Below the pieces are notes generated by a model. That model was not told where the DNA came from and ran no database searches. It saw nothing but the letters and a program-made list of their open reading frames with translations. Both the position numbers and the translations under genes were made by a program. A stretch of 64,000 bases of DNA, from assembly GCF_021026375.1 (NCBI RefSeq), contig NZ_JAJNDB010000002.1:62001-126000 (forward strand). The letters run 5' to 3'. The DNA is from Actinomycetospora endophytica. GTDB taxonomy: Bacteria > Actinomycetota > Actinomycetes > Mycobacteriales > Pseudonocardiaceae. Positions 8,030 through 16,872 of the stretch are shown piece by piece (within the stretch, counting starts at the first letter, position 1; each line of letters starts with the position of its first letter).

Positions 8030-8360
8030 CCGCCGGTCCGAGCAGCGGTCCGCGGCGGACGGAGACGCAGGTCGCAGGCGTCGGCGGGGCGCCCGTCACA
8101 AGTTCCCCGTGAGTAGCATCGATGGTGCCGCCGGCTCGTCCGGCGGGACGCTCCCGGGCCCCTCCCCCCGGGCGCCCGGAGCGTCGAGCGGACCGGTCGT
8201 CCCCCCGGCCGGTCCGCTCTCCCCGATCACGCGAACCCGCGTGCGGCTCTCCGCCCCGCTCCCCGACGTGGGGGAGCGGCCGGGCCCGAGTGGCCCGACC
8301 GGATGCCCGTCCCGGTGGTGAGTCGGTCAGCTCCCCCCTGACGGGCTCCGGAGGTCTGTG
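8030..8360. other. 331-bp intergenic region with a strong hairpin
   Basis: No gene is supported here. The frames are short and proline/arginine-rich. GAGCGGACCGG (8186-8196) and CCGGTCCGCTC (8209-8219) form an 11-bp perfect stem that could terminate the CocE transcript. The Shine-Dalgarno GGAGG (8350-8354) for the next gene lies at the right end. Confidence 0.6.
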
Positions 8361-9299
8361 ATGGACACCGCTCTGCACGGCGGGCGAGAACGCCCGGTCC
8401 CCGGCGTCGTCGGCGACGACGGCGTCCCCCTCGACGTCACGATCCGCGGCTCGCGCGGCCCGACGGTCGTGTTCTGCCACGGCTTCACCGTGGACTCCCG
8501 GTTCTGGGAGCCCCAGATCGCCGCGCTCGACGGGCACGCCCGCATCGTCACGTGGGACCAGCGCGGGCACGGCCGCTCCGGCTGGGGCGAGCCCTCCCAC
8601 GCCACCGTCGACCAGACCGGGCGCGACCTGGCCGCGGTCGTCGACGCCGTCGCACCGTCGTCCCCGGTCGTGCTCGTCGGGCACTCGATGGGCGGCATGA
8701 GCATCCTGGCGCTGGCCCGGCAGCGCCCGGAGTGGTTCGGCACGCGGGTGGTCGGCGCGTTCCTCGTCGCGACCTCCGCCGGGGACCTGGTGCGCGAGGG
8801 CCCGCTCGGGCTCGCCCACGACGCCGCGCGCCGGCTCGGGCTGCTCCCGGCCCTGCTGGCCGGGGCCCGCGTGGCCGCCCCGTTCGCGGACACGCTGCCC
8901 TGGCGTGACTCCTGGATCGGGCGCTGGACGCTGCGCCGGCTGCTGTTCACCGACGACGCCACCGACGACGAGGTCCGCGACGCGCAGTCGCGCGCCGAGC
9001 AGCTGCCGCTGCCGGTGGGCCAGGCGTTCGGCGCCGGCCTGCTCTCCCACGACGAGTCCGGCGCCGTCCCGGTGCTCGCCCGGATCCCCGTCGTCGTGGT
9101 CACGGCGGTCGAGGACCGGCTCACCCCGGCGTCGCACGGACGACGGATCACCGAGGCGATCGGGCCCTCGGCGCGCCTGGTGGAGGTCGAGCACGCCGCC
9201 CACGCGGTGAGCGTCACCCACCACGACGTCGTCGACGCCGCACTGCTCGACCTGGTGCACGGGGTCGGCCCGGGCGGGTCGGTCGCGCGCGGCGCCTGA
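8361..9299 (+). CDS. alpha/beta hydrolase fold protein
   Basis: The product is 312 aa. Motifs in order are CHGFTVDSRFW (oxyanion region HGF), WDQRGHGRS, the nucleophile elbow GHSMGGMS, acid EDRLTP and histidine HAAHAVSVTHHD, which is a complete Ser-Asp-His triad. It resembles lactonases/haloperoxidase-like esterases; the substrate is unknown. ATG 8361 is preferred because GGAGG (8350-8354) is 6 nt upstream; GTG 8358 would be too close. It stands alone, 138 bp upstream of the sigma factor gene. Confidence 0.88.
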   Translation: MDTALHGGRERPVPGVVGDDGVPLDVTIRGSRGPTVVFCHGFTVDSRFWEPQIAALDGHARIVTWDQRGHGRSGWGEPSHATVDQTGRDLAAVVDAVAPSSPVVLVGHSMGGMSILALARQRPEWFGTRVVGAFLVATSAGDLVREGPLGLAHDAARRLGLLPALLAGARVAAPFADTLPWRDSWIGRWTLRRLLFTDDATDDEVRDAQSRAEQLPLPVGQAFGAGLLSHDESGAVPVLARIPVVVVTAVEDRLTPASHGRRITEAIGPSARLVEVEHAAHAVSVTHHDVVDAALLDLVHGVGPGGSVARGA

Positions 9300-9437
9300 T
9301 CAGGGTGCTTGCGCCCCGGGGAGCCGGGCTGACAACCTCGGCGAGCACGAGTCCTCCGGTTCACCCCGCAGCCGCGACGACACCGCTCGTGAGGTCCGCG
9401 TCCCGGCTCGCCGGGGAGCGGTGGCGGGGGACGACCC

Positions 9438-10262
9438 ATGACCGACGTGGCGCCGGGTGAGGACACCGACGGCGAGGACTTCGCCGCGCTCGTCCCGGTC
9501 TTCGTCGAGCACGCCGCCTGCGCGCTTGACGACCCGCGCCGGGCCGAACTGCGTGACCGGCTCGTCGTCGCCTACCTCCCGGTCGCGCGGAACATCGCCC
9601 GGCGCTTCTCGCGGCGCGGGGAGCCGACCGACGACCTCGAGCAGGTCGCGACCGTCGGGCTGATGCACGCCGTCGACCGCTTCGACCCCGGCCGGGAGCG
9701 GGACTTCCTCTCCTACGCGGTCCCGACGATCATGGGGGAGGTCCGGCGCTACTTCCGGGACTCGGCGTGGTCGGTGCGGACCCCGCGCAGCATCAAGGAC
9801 CGCTACCTCGCCGTGGGCGGCGCGACCGCGGCGCTCTCGCAGCGCCTCGGCCGCGCCCCGACGGTGCCCGAGATCGCCGAGCACCTCGGACTCGGGCGCG
9901 ACGAGGTGGCGGAGGCGGTGGCCGCGCACGGCTCGTACCACCCGGCCTCGCTGGACGAGACCCTCGGCGAGGGGGACGACTCGTCGCTGGCCAACATCCT
10001 GGGCACCGTCGACCCGGAGTTCGACCGCGTCGAGGTGCGCTCGCTGGTCGGATCGCTGGTCGCGAGCCTGCCCCCGCGGGAGCGGCTGATGCTGGCGCTG
10101 CGGTTCGTGCACGAACAGACGCAGGCCGAGATCGCGGAGGTGCTGTGCATCTCCCAGATGCACGTCTCGCGCCTGCTGACGCGCACGCTCGCGGCCCTGC
10201 GCGCCCAGGTGGAGGCGGAGGATCGGGCGGACGGAGGAGACGGTCCGCCCCTGGCGGTCTGA
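9438..10262 (+). CDS. SigB/SigF/SigG-family RNA polymerase sigma factor
   Basis: The product is 274 aa. Region 2 shows LPVARNIARRFSRRGEPTDD with LEQVATVGLMHAVDRFDP, then DFLSYAVPTIMGEVRRYFRD. Region 3 includes RTPRSIKDRY and region 4 has LPPRERLMLALRF followed by the helix-turn-helix QAEIAEVLCISQMHVSRLL. This is the group 3 SigF-like type that controls general stress or developmental genes in actinomycetes. Such genes usually follow an RsbW-like anti-sigma kinase gene, but the upstream neighbour here is a hydrolase and no anti-sigma or antagonist gene is nearby. Control must therefore come from genes elsewhere. Confidence 0.93.
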   Translation: MTDVAPGEDTDGEDFAALVPVFVEHAACALDDPRRAELRDRLVVAYLPVARNIARRFSRRGEPTDDLEQVATVGLMHAVDRFDPGRERDFLSYAVPTIMGEVRRYFRDSAWSVRTPRSIKDRYLAVGGATAALSQRLGRAPTVPEIAEHLGLGRDEVAEAVAAHGSYHPASLDETLGEGDDSSLANILGTVDPEFDRVEVRSLVGSLVASLPPRERLMLALRFVHEQTQAEIAEVLCISQMHVSRLLTRTLAALRAQVEAEDRADGGDGPPLAV

Positions 10263-10523
10263 CTGTGGGTGGCGGAAAACGCCGTCACGATGCACTCACA
10301 CGGTGACTCCGAATCGGTGCGGTGACATCTCAGCGTGACGGTCTGATTACGGCCTGTCGGATTGTTCCCGAGTTGTCCACCGACCTGCGCCGTTGATCGT
10401 TTTTACGCCCGCAAGTCCGGGTCGCGGACGGGGCGAGTGGTGCGCATCATCCCGCTGATCGAACGCGCCCGGGCCCGTGGGACGTGCTCGTCAGACCTGT
10501 CGACTTCGCGATCCGGGAGTGCC

Positions 10524-12173
10524 ATGTCCACGACCGCTGAACCGCCCGTCCTCACCACGGGCACCGGGCTGCGCCGGACCGTCGGGTTCAGTGCACTGAT
10601 GTTCATCTCGCTCGGCTCGATCATCGGGTCGGGCTGGCTGTTGGGTGCGCTGACGGCGGCCAAGTCCGCCGGCGGCGCGTCGATCCTGTCCTGGGTGCTC
10701 GCCGGGGTCATCGTCGTCCTGCTGGCCCTGGTGCACGCCGAGCTGGGGTCGACCTACCCGGTCGCCGGTGGCACGGCGCGCTACCCGCGGCTGGCGTTCG
10801 GCGCGATCGCCGGGTTCAGCGCGGGCTGGGTCGGCTGGATCCAGGCGGTCGCGATCGCGCCGATCGAGGTCGAGGCCGCGCTGTCCTACCTCGACCACAT
10901 CTTCCACGGCTTCATCGACGAGAACGGCAACCTCACCGGCTTCGGGTTCCTGATCGCGGCACTGCTCATGGTGCTGTTCACCGGGATCAACCTCCTCGGG
11001 GTCGCGTGGCTGGCCGAGACCAACCGGATCACCGTGCTGTGGAAGATCGCGATCCCCGTCCTGACGGTGATCGTGCTGATCTTCGTGTCGTTCCACGGGT
11101 CGAACTTCACCGCGGGCGGCGGGTTCGCCCCCTACGGCGCGCACGGGATCTTCGCGGCGCTGCCGCTCGGCGTTGTCTTCGCGCTCCAGGGGTTCGAGCA
11201 GGCGGCCCAGATGGGTGGCGAGGCCCGCAACCCGCAGCGGGACATGCCGCGTGCGCTCATCGGCGCGGTCGCGCTCGGTGTGATCATCTACCTGGCCCTC
11301 GAGGTCGCCTTCATCGGCGCGCTCGACCCGGCCAACCTCGTCGGAGGCTGGGCCGACCCGATCGGCAAGGGCGACTTCGGTCCCTACGTGACGATCGCGG
11401 GAACCCTGGGCCTGACCTGGCTGTCGATCCTGCTCTACGTCGACGCCTTCGTCTCGCCCGCGGGCACCGGCCTGGTCTACGTCGCGACCTCGGCCCGCCT
11501 GTCCTACGCACTGAGCCAGTCCGGCTTCGCACCCAAGGGCCTGTCGAAGATCTCGAAGCGCGGCATCCCGTGGGTGTCGACGGCCGTGGCCTTCGTCGTC
11601 GGGATCATCGCCTTCCTGCCCTTCCCGAGCTGGCAGTCGCTGGTCTCGCTGGTCACCTCGGCAACAGTGATCATGTACGGGTTCGCGCCCCTCACGCTCG
11701 CGGCGCTGCGCAAGGCCGACCCGGACCGGACCCGGCCCTACCGGATGCCCGCGGCCGGTGTCATCGCCCCGCTGTCGTTCATCGCGGCGAACGAGATCAT
11801 CTACTGGTCGGGGTGGACGACCCTCTGGAAGCTGTACGTGGCCATCGTCATCGGCTTCGTGCTCTTCGCCGTCTTCCGGGCCGTGCAGGTCTCCCGGAAC
11901 GGCGTCCCGGCGGCCGCCAAGGACCTCCAGCTGCGCTCGCTCGGCTGGATCCTGCCGTGGCTGCTCGGGATCGGGGTCATCTCGGCCTTCGGCCAGTACG
12001 ACGCGGCGGTCTCCGTGATCCCGGAGTGGTGGGACCTCATCCTCATCGCGGCATGGTCGCTGGTCATCTACTTCCTCGCGGTGCGGATGGTCATGCCGCG
12101 GGATCTGGTCGCGGCCCAGGTCGAGCAGGAGGCGGCCGACGCCGCTGCTGAGCCGGAGGAACTGCACGCGTAG
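10524..12173 (+). CDS. APC-superfamily amino acid permease
   Basis: About 549 aa with roughly 12 membrane segments. The first carries FSALMFISLGSIIGSGWLLG, the conserved APC glycine-rich bend that binds the substrate backbone. The next segments include SWVLAGVIVVLLALVHAELG and the TYPVAGGTARYP loop. The C-terminus is a short acidic tail. The start at 10524 follows GGGAG. The likely substrate is an amino acid or amine. The 261 bp upstream are AT-richer than the surroundings and hold the promoter. The gene is followed by a hairpin terminator. Confidence 0.9.
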   Translation: MSTTAEPPVLTTGTGLRRTVGFSALMFISLGSIIGSGWLLGALTAAKSAGGASILSWVLAGVIVVLLALVHAELGSTYPVAGGTARYPRLAFGAIAGFSAGWVGWIQAVAIAPIEVEAALSYLDHIFHGFIDENGNLTGFGFLIAALLMVLFTGINLLGVAWLAETNRITVLWKIAIPVLTVIVLIFVSFHGSNFTAGGGFAPYGAHGIFAALPLGVVFALQGFEQAAQMGGEARNPQRDMPRALIGAVALGVIIYLALEVAFIGALDPANLVGGWADPIGKGDFGPYVTIAGTLGLTWLSILLYVDAFVSPAGTGLVYVATSARLSYALSQSGFAPKGLSKISKRGIPWVSTAVAFVVGIIAFLPFPSWQSLVSLVTSATVIMYGFAPLTLAALRKADPDRTRPYRMPAAGVIAPLSFIAANEIIYWSGWTTLWKLYVAIVIGFVLFAVFRAVQVSRNGVPAAAKDLQLRSLGWILPWLLGIGVISAFGQYDAAVSVIPEWWDLILIAAWSLVIYFLAVRMVMPRDLVAAQVEQEAADAAAEPEELHA

Positions 12174-12188
12174 TCCGTTCGACGCTCA

Positions 12189-12234
12189 CGACGGGCGGGT
12201 CGGTGGTCTCTCGGAGGCCATGGCCCGCCCGTCG
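12189..12234 (+). terminator. hairpin terminator after the APC permease
   Basis: CGACGGGCGGG (12189-12199) pairs perfectly with CCCGCCCGTCG (12224-12234), with an inner GG...CC helix in the 24-nt loop. It starts 15 bp after the permease stop. Confidence 0.7.
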
Positions 12235-12240
12235 TCGTTC

Positions 12241-12282
12241 GTGGTGATCACGTTTGATGATGATCAGGAGCACCTGAGGCAC
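12241..12282. repeat. family C repeat, reversed partial copy
   Basis: GATGATCAGGAGCACCTGAG (12259-12278) is the reverse complement of the right end of the family C element at 26554-26570. A second TGATCA lies at 12245-12250. The left half of the element is poorly conserved. Confidence 0.55.
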
Positions 12283-12344
12283 GCCGGGATCGCTCCTGGC
12301 CTGCCTGGTGCGCCTCTCGCCGTCGTGCCTCCTCGCCCGGCAGG

Positions 12345-13322
12345 ATGCCGCGCGTGGCGCAGGACGAGGACGCAGCGGAGGCCCCCGACGTCGAGGACGC
12401 CGCCGACGAGCTCTACGGCCTGCACCCCGACCACTTCGTCCCGCGCCGCACCGAGCTGGTGAAGCAGGCCCGGGCGGCGAAGGACAAGGAGGCGGCCACC
12501 GCGATCGGCGCCCTGCGCAAGCCGTCGCTCGGCGCGTGGCTGGCCAACGTGCTGGCGCGGGAGTCCCCCGACGAGGTGGCGGCGCTCGAGGAGCTCGGTG
12601 CCTCGATGCGCACGGCCCAGGAGGAGCTGTCGGGGGATGCGCTGCGGACGCTGACGCGGCAGCGGCGCGAGCTCGTCGGGGCGCTGGTCGCGCGGGCGCG
12701 GCGGCTGGCCCGGGCGGACGGGGTCGGGGTCGGCGACTCCGTCGCGCGCGACCTCGAGAACACCATCGCCGCGGCGCTCGCCGACGAGGGCGCCGCGCGC
12801 GCGTTCGCGGCCGGGCGGCTCACGTCGGCGCTGGAGCCCGGCGTCGGGTTCACCGGCGGGGTCGAGCCGTCGCGGTCGTCGGGCCGGCGACCGCCGCCGC
12901 GGGGGTCGGCGAGCCATCGCCCGCCGCCTCGTCGGGAGCCCGAGCCGGAGCCGGAGCCGGAGTCGGAGTCGGCGGAGGTGCCCGACGACGAGGCGGCGTC
13001 CCGGGCGGCCGAGGAGGAACGGCGGCGGGCGCGCGAGGCGGCCGACCGCGCCGTCGAACGGGCCCGCGAGGCGCGCGACGACGCCGACCGCGCGGCCGAG
13101 CGGGCCCGGACCCGCGTCGGGCAGGCCGAGTCCGACCACACCGAGGCCGAGGACGCGGTCACCGCCCTGCGCGAGCGGCTCGAGCGGGCCGAGTCGGACG
13201 AGGAGCAGGCCCGGGAGCAGCGCGACGCCGCGCGCCAGGCCCGCGACGAGGCCAGCACCGCCGCGGACGAGGCGCGCCGCGCGCTCGACCAGGCCGAGGC
13301 GGAGCGTGCCGACCTCGAGTAA
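12345..13322 (+). CDS. conserved hypothetical coiled-coil protein
   Basis: The product is 325 aa. The N-terminal 100 residues (DELYGLHPDHFVPRRTELVK, then AATAIGALRKPSLGAWLANV) match a small helical domain seen in uncharacterised actinobacterial proteins. A Pro/Glu-rich linker (PRREPEPEPEPESES) follows. The last 110 residues are almost entirely Glu/Arg/Ala heptads, a long coiled coil. There is no signal peptide or membrane segment, and I cannot assign a function. The start ATG 12345 has an alternative GTG three codons later. A family B repeat begins 11 bp after the stop. Confidence 0.75.
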   Translation: MPRVAQDEDAAEAPDVEDAADELYGLHPDHFVPRRTELVKQARAAKDKEAATAIGALRKPSLGAWLANVLARESPDEVAALEELGASMRTAQEELSGDALRTLTRQRRELVGALVARARRLARADGVGVGDSVARDLENTIAAALADEGAARAFAAGRLTSALEPGVGFTGGVEPSRSSGRRPPPRGSASHRPPPRREPEPEPEPESESAEVPDDEAASRAAEEERRRAREAADRAVERAREARDDADRAAERARTRVGQAESDHTEAEDAVTALRERLERAESDEEQAREQRDAARQARDEASTAADEARRALDQAEAERADLE

Positions 13323-13332
13323 GCCTCGGGTC

Positions 13333-13383
13333 GAGGATGCGGAGTTGCTGACGTCCAATGTCAGCGGTGCCGCATCGCTGACA
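13333..13383. repeat. family B palindromic repeat, copy 2
   Basis: Bases 13333-13377 are identical to 4196-4240 except at three positions, and the element continues with GCTGAC. The imperfect palindrome has GATGCGG/CCGCATC outer arms and a GCTGAC/GTCAGC inner stem. It lies between convergent genes, 8 bp from the lipase stop, and may also terminate transcription. Confidence 0.85.
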
Positions 13384-13390
13384 CGGGGGC

Positions 13391-14458
13391 TCAGCCCCGC
13401 GCGTACGCCTTCAGCGGCGGCTCGGCGAGCTGGTGCGGGTAGGTCGCGACCTGGAAGCCGACGCCCGCGGTGTAGGCGGCGAGGTGGGCCGGGAAGGTCG
13501 CCGGGTCGACGCCGGGCTCGAGCGCCTGCAGGCACACCGACCGGTTGATCCGTGCGGCCGACCCCGGGCCGTCGTGGTCGAGCGCGTCGATCACCAGCGC
13601 GTACGCGAGCGCGTCGAACGACCCCATCGAGAGGTGGTCGGCGAGGTGGCCGGGGCACACGTCGAAGGTCGAGATGTTGGCGCGGCGCCCGGCCCCGGTG
13701 GTGAGCGCCGAGCTCGGGGCGGGGCCGAGGTTCGGGACGACGACCTCGTCGGTCGGGGTGAACATCGTCGTGTAGTCGATGCCGGCGAAGGTCTCGGGTC
13801 CGGAGTTGAGCGCCGTCGTGAAGTGGGAGTACGTCTGCTGCTGCCAGAAGGCGGGCGCGCAGCCCGCGGCGGCGCACACCGGGTAGGCGTCGAGGGTGCC
13901 GTGGTTGGACGGGTCGATGCCGATGAGCTTCCCGACCTTCGCGCGGGTGTCCGGCCAGTACTTCAGCGCCCAGCGGCCGATCATCCCGCCCTGGGAGAAG
14001 CCGACGATCGACACCTTCTGGCCGCTGCGCGCCCGCACCGAGCGGATCGCGTTGACGACGTACTCCGCCGAGATCTGGATGTCGCTCATCGCGTGGTTGG
14101 GCAGCTCGACCGAGCAGTACGGCCGGCCCGCGGCGGCGAACGCGCGGAAGTAGTTCCAGGAGAAGTTCTCCTGCGGGGTGAGCGTGGTGCCCGGGATGAA
14201 CAGCGCGACCGGGCGCTTCGCGTTCGTCGCGCCCGGGCTGCAGGTGATCGCCGCGTCGAGCTGACCCTGCGGCACGTCGAGGGCTGGCCCGGAATCCGAG
14301 CCGCCCCACGTCGGCACCGACGCCGACGCGACGGTGCTCCCCAGCAGCAGCACACCCGCCGTCACCACCGCGACCACCGCGGCCCGCAGCCCCCGCCCGA
14401 CCGTCCCGACCCCGCGCCCCGTGATCCGCTGCACTGATCTACGAACGAGGAGGACCAC
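13391..14458 (-). CDS. secreted lipase (CalB-like alpha/beta hydrolase)
   Basis: About 355 aa. The basic N-region is followed by the hydrophobic AAVVAVVTAGVLLLGSTVASA, with probable cleavage after ASA. The mature enzyme shows ALFIPGTTLTPQENFSWN (oxyanion region TT), the nucleophile elbow GFSQGGMIGRWAL, a GIDPSNHGT block and a late acid/His region (CPGHLADHLSMGS). Paired cysteines suggest disulfides. This arrangement resembles actinobacterial relatives of Candida antarctica lipase B. The start is uncertain: GTG 14458 has no good Shine-Dalgarno sequence, and another in-frame GTG is at 14434. It is adjacent to and codirectional with the IclR gene, 23 bp away. Confidence 0.85.
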   Translation of the reverse strand: MVLLVRRSVQRITGRGVGTVGRGLRAAVVAVVTAGVLLLGSTVASASVPTWGGSDSGPALDVPQGQLDAAITCSPGATNAKRPVALFIPGTTLTPQENFSWNYFRAFAAAGRPYCSVELPNHAMSDIQISAEYVVNAIRSVRARSGQKVSIVGFSQGGMIGRWALKYWPDTRAKVGKLIGIDPSNHGTLDAYPVCAAAGCAPAFWQQQTYSHFTTALNSGPETFAGIDYTTMFTPTDEVVVPNLGPAPSSALTTGAGRRANISTFDVCPGHLADHLSMGSFDALAYALVIDALDHDGPGSAARINRSVCLQALEPGVDPATFPAHLAAYTAGVGFQVATYPHQLAEPPLKAYARG

Positions 14459-14481
14459 GTTCGGGATGCGACCTGCCGGAC

Positions 14482-15402
14482 TCAGGGGCGTGTGCCGCCC
14501 CGGCGGGTCACCGCGTCGGACCGGGCGGCGGTCGGCGCGCCCAGAGCGCGGGAGATGCCCCGGGCGGCGGCGCGCACCGCAGGGACGAGCGTGCGGGGCT
14601 CGATGCCGCCACCCCCGCTGCCGCCGTCGCTCGGGGAGGGCACGACCACCGACAGCGCGGCGATCACCGAGTCGTCCTCGCCACGCACGGGCGCGGCGAC
14701 CGACAGCGCGGCGAGGTCGATCATGCCGTCGCACACCGCCACGCCGTCGCGCCGGACCGCCGCGAGGATCCGGCGCAGCGCCACCGGGTCGGTCACCGTC
14801 CTCGGAGTGAACGACGGCAGCCGCTCGGCCAGCACCGACTCCTGCACCGCCGCGGGCGCGTGCGCGAGCAGCACCTGCCCGACGGCGGTCGGGTGCAGCG
14901 GCCACCGCCCGCCGACCCGGGAGAACAGCCGCACCGCGTCCGGGTGGGCCAGCCGCTCGACGTAGACCACCTCGTGCCCGTCGCGCACCGCGAGCTGCAC
15001 GTTCTGGCGCACCGCCTCGTAGAGGTCCTCGAGGATCGGCATCGCCCGCTCGCGCAGGCCGACGCTGCGCGGGGCCAGCGACCCGACCTCCCAGAGCCGG
15101 AGCCCGACCCGGTACGCGCCGTCGGCCCCGCGTTCCAGCGCCCCCCAGGCGGCCAGCTCGCCGACGAGGCGGTGCGCGGTGGAGACCGGAAGGTCGGCGG
15201 CGCGGGCGATCTCGGTGAGGGACAGGGCGCGGTGGTCGCCGTCGAACGCCTCGAGGATCGAGAACACCCGGCCGGTCACGCTCGGCGCCCGGCGACCCCC
15301 CGACGAGCTCAGGCCACTGCCCTCGGGGAGCCCGCGCCGGGCGCGTCCCCGCGGACCCGATCGGGGCTCGCGGCCCGGCTCGGCATCGGTCGTCGACGGC
15401 AC
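14482..15402 (-). CDS. IclR-family regulator of the pca/pob operon
   Basis: The product is 306 aa from GTG 15402, chosen because AAGGAG lies 6 nt upstream. The wHTH domain reads SVTGRVFSILEAF, then LSLTEIARAADLPVSTAHRLVGELAAWG, and the effector domain follows (VQLAVRDGHEVVYVERL ... PLHPTAVGQVLLAH ... VAVCDGMIDLAALSVAAPV). PcaR/PobR/PcaU-type IclR regulators control protocatechuate and 4-hydroxybenzoate genes. This one is divergent from pcaH by 73 bp, which supports that role. An inverted repeat (15417-15433) lies just upstream of its own ribosome-binding site, so it probably also regulates itself. Confidence 0.9.
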   Translation of the reverse strand: MPSTTDAEPGREPRSGPRGRARRGLPEGSGLSSSGGRRAPSVTGRVFSILEAFDGDHRALSLTEIARAADLPVSTAHRLVGELAAWGALERGADGAYRVGLRLWEVGSLAPRSVGLRERAMPILEDLYEAVRQNVQLAVRDGHEVVYVERLAHPDAVRLFSRVGGRWPLHPTAVGQVLLAHAPAAVQESVLAERLPSFTPRTVTDPVALRRILAAVRRDGVAVCDGMIDLAALSVAAPVRGEDDSVIAALSVVVPSPSDGGSGGGGIEPRTLVPAVRAAARGISRALGAPTAARSDAVTRRGGTRP

Positions 15403-15416
15403 GCCGGGCTCCTTCG

Positions 15417-15433
15417 CTTCCGGTGAACGGAAG
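15417..15433. promoter_or_regulatory. candidate IclR operator in the divergent pca promoter
   Basis: CTTCCGGTGAACGGAAG is a perfect inverted repeat (CTTCCG / CGGAAG, 5-bp spacer). It lies between the IclR gene and pcaH, immediately upstream of the regulator's Shine-Dalgarno sequence. Length and symmetry fit IclR-family operators. Confidence 0.6.
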
Positions 15434-15475
15434 TCAGCCTCTCGCACCCGCGGGACGCCCGCCACCCTGGGCGGC

Positions 15476-16252
15476 GTGAGTCCCTCATCCGCCGGCGACC
15501 CCGCCCGCGAGCCCACCGAGCAGGACCGCGTGACCGCCGCGATCCGCGAGGCCGCGACCGCCCCGCCGCAGCGCGGCGGGCACCCCGACCGCGCGTACGC
15601 GCCCTACCGCTCGACCGCCCTGCGCGCGCCGTCCCAGCCGCTCGTCGTCGCGTCGCCGAGCCTGGTGGAGCGGACCGCGCCAGTGTTCGGCGCCGCCGAC
15701 GTCGCGCCGATCGACGCCGACCTCACCCAGCACTCCACCGGCGAACCGCTCGGGGAACGCATCGTCGTGACCGGCCGGGTGCTGGACGCGGCCGGCCGGC
15801 CGGTGCGCCACCAGCTCGTCGAGGTCTGGCAGGCGAACGCCGCGGGGCGCTACCGCCACGACGGCGACCTGCACCCGGCGCCGTTGGATCCGCACTTCGT
15901 CGGGGGCGGGCGCTGCCTGACCGACGACGACGGCCGCTACCGCTTCGTGACGATCAAGCCGGGCGCCTATCCGTGGCGCAACCACCACAACGCCTGGCGG
16001 CCCGCGCACATCCACTTCTCGCTGTTCGGGACGGCGTTCACCCAGCGCCTCGTCACGCAGATGTACTTCCCGGGCGACCAGCTCTTCGCCCTGGACCCGA
16101 TCTTCTCCTCGGTCACCGACGAGAAGGCCCAGCAGCGGCTGATCGCCCGCTACGACCACGACACCACCGTCGCCGAGTGGGCCCTGGGCTACCAGTGGGA
16201 CATCGTGCTCGACGGTCCCGGCGCCACGCCCCCCGACCCGGACGAGGTGTGA
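15476..16252 (+). CDS. pcaH: protocatechuate 3,4-dioxygenase beta subunit
   Basis: The product is 258 aa from GTG 15476. It is the iron-binding subunit of the intradiol dioxygenase that opens protocatechuate to 3-carboxy-cis,cis-muconate. Visible iron ligands are Tyr in AAGRYRHDGD, Tyr in PGAYPWRNHHNAW and the two His of RPAHIHFS. The segment RVLDAAGRPVRHQLVEVWQA is the family signature. It is followed by pcaG after 2 bp and sits in the operon pcaH-pcaG-pobA. The N-terminal 30 residues are Ala/Glu-rich and less conserved, so a slightly later start is possible. Confidence 0.95.
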   Translation: MSPSSAGDPAREPTEQDRVTAAIREAATAPPQRGGHPDRAYAPYRSTALRAPSQPLVVASPSLVERTAPVFGAADVAPIDADLTQHSTGEPLGERIVVTGRVLDAAGRPVRHQLVEVWQANAAGRYRHDGDLHPAPLDPHFVGGGRCLTDDDGRYRFVTIKPGAYPWRNHHNAWRPAHIHFSLFGTAFTQRLVTQMYFPGDQLFALDPIFSSVTDEKAQQRLIARYDHDTTVAEWALGYQWDIVLDGPGATPPDPDEV

Positions 16253-16254
16253 GG

Positions 16255-16872
16255 ATGACCGGCCCCCCGGAACCGACGCCCTCGCAGACGGTCGGCCCGT
16301 TCTTCGCCTTCGGGCTCCCCTTCGACGGCGGCGGCGACGTCGTCCCGCCCGGCACCGCGGGTGCCATCTCGCTGCACGGCACGGTGCGCGACGGCAACGG
16401 TGCGCCCGTCCCGGACGCGCTGCTGGAGTTCTGGCAGGCGGGTCCCGACGGGCGCCTGCCCACCCGCGGCGGGTCGATGGCCCGCGACGGCCGCACCTTC
16501 ACCGGCTTCGCGCGCGTGCCGACCGACCGCGCCGGCGACTACACCGTCCGGACGCTGCGCCCGGCCCCCGTCGCGGGGTCGACCGAGGCCCCGCACCTGG
16601 CGGTCACGGTGTTCGCCCGCGGGCTGCTGTTCCACCTGTTCACCCGGGTCTACTTCCCGAACCACACCGAGGCCAACGCCGCGGATCCGCTGCTGTCCTC
16701 GCTCCCGCCCGAGCGGGCGGCGACGTTGATCGCGGTCCCCGACGGCTGGTTCGGCGGGCCGGGCTACCGCTTCGACATCCGGATGCAGGGCGCGGGCGAG
16801 ACGGTCTTCCTCGATCTGACCGGAGACGGAGCGCAGCGGAGCTCGACCATCGATGGGGCCGGGCCGGCGTGA
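16255..16872 (+). CDS. pcaG: protocatechuate 3,4-dioxygenase alpha subunit
   Basis: The product is 205 aa. It begins with the family start PEPTPSQTVGPFFAFGLPFDGG and keeps the beta-sandwich core (ISLHGTVRDGNGAPVPDALL, EFWQAGPDGRLPT, then LLFHLFTRVYFPNHTEANAADPLL). It lacks the iron-ligand tyrosines, as is normal for the alpha subunit, which contributes to substrate binding. GAGG precedes the ATG, and its TGA overlaps the GTG start of pobA by 4 bp. Confidence 0.95.
   Translation: MTGPPEPTPSQTVGPFFAFGLPFDGGGDVVPPGTAGAISLHGTVRDGNGAPVPDALLEFWQAGPDGRLPTRGGSMARDGRTFTGFARVPTDRAGDYTVRTLRPAPVAGSTEAPHLAVTVFARGLLFHLFTRVYFPNHTEANAADPLLSSLPPERAATLIAVPDGWFGGPGYRFDIRMQGAGETVFLDLTGDGAQRSSTIDGAGPA

Noticed and set aside
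8109-8340. Small ORFs between the CocE hydrolase and the alpha/beta hydrolase
   Set aside because: Proline/arginine-rich frames without a ribosome-binding site; the region contains a hairpin typical of a terminator.
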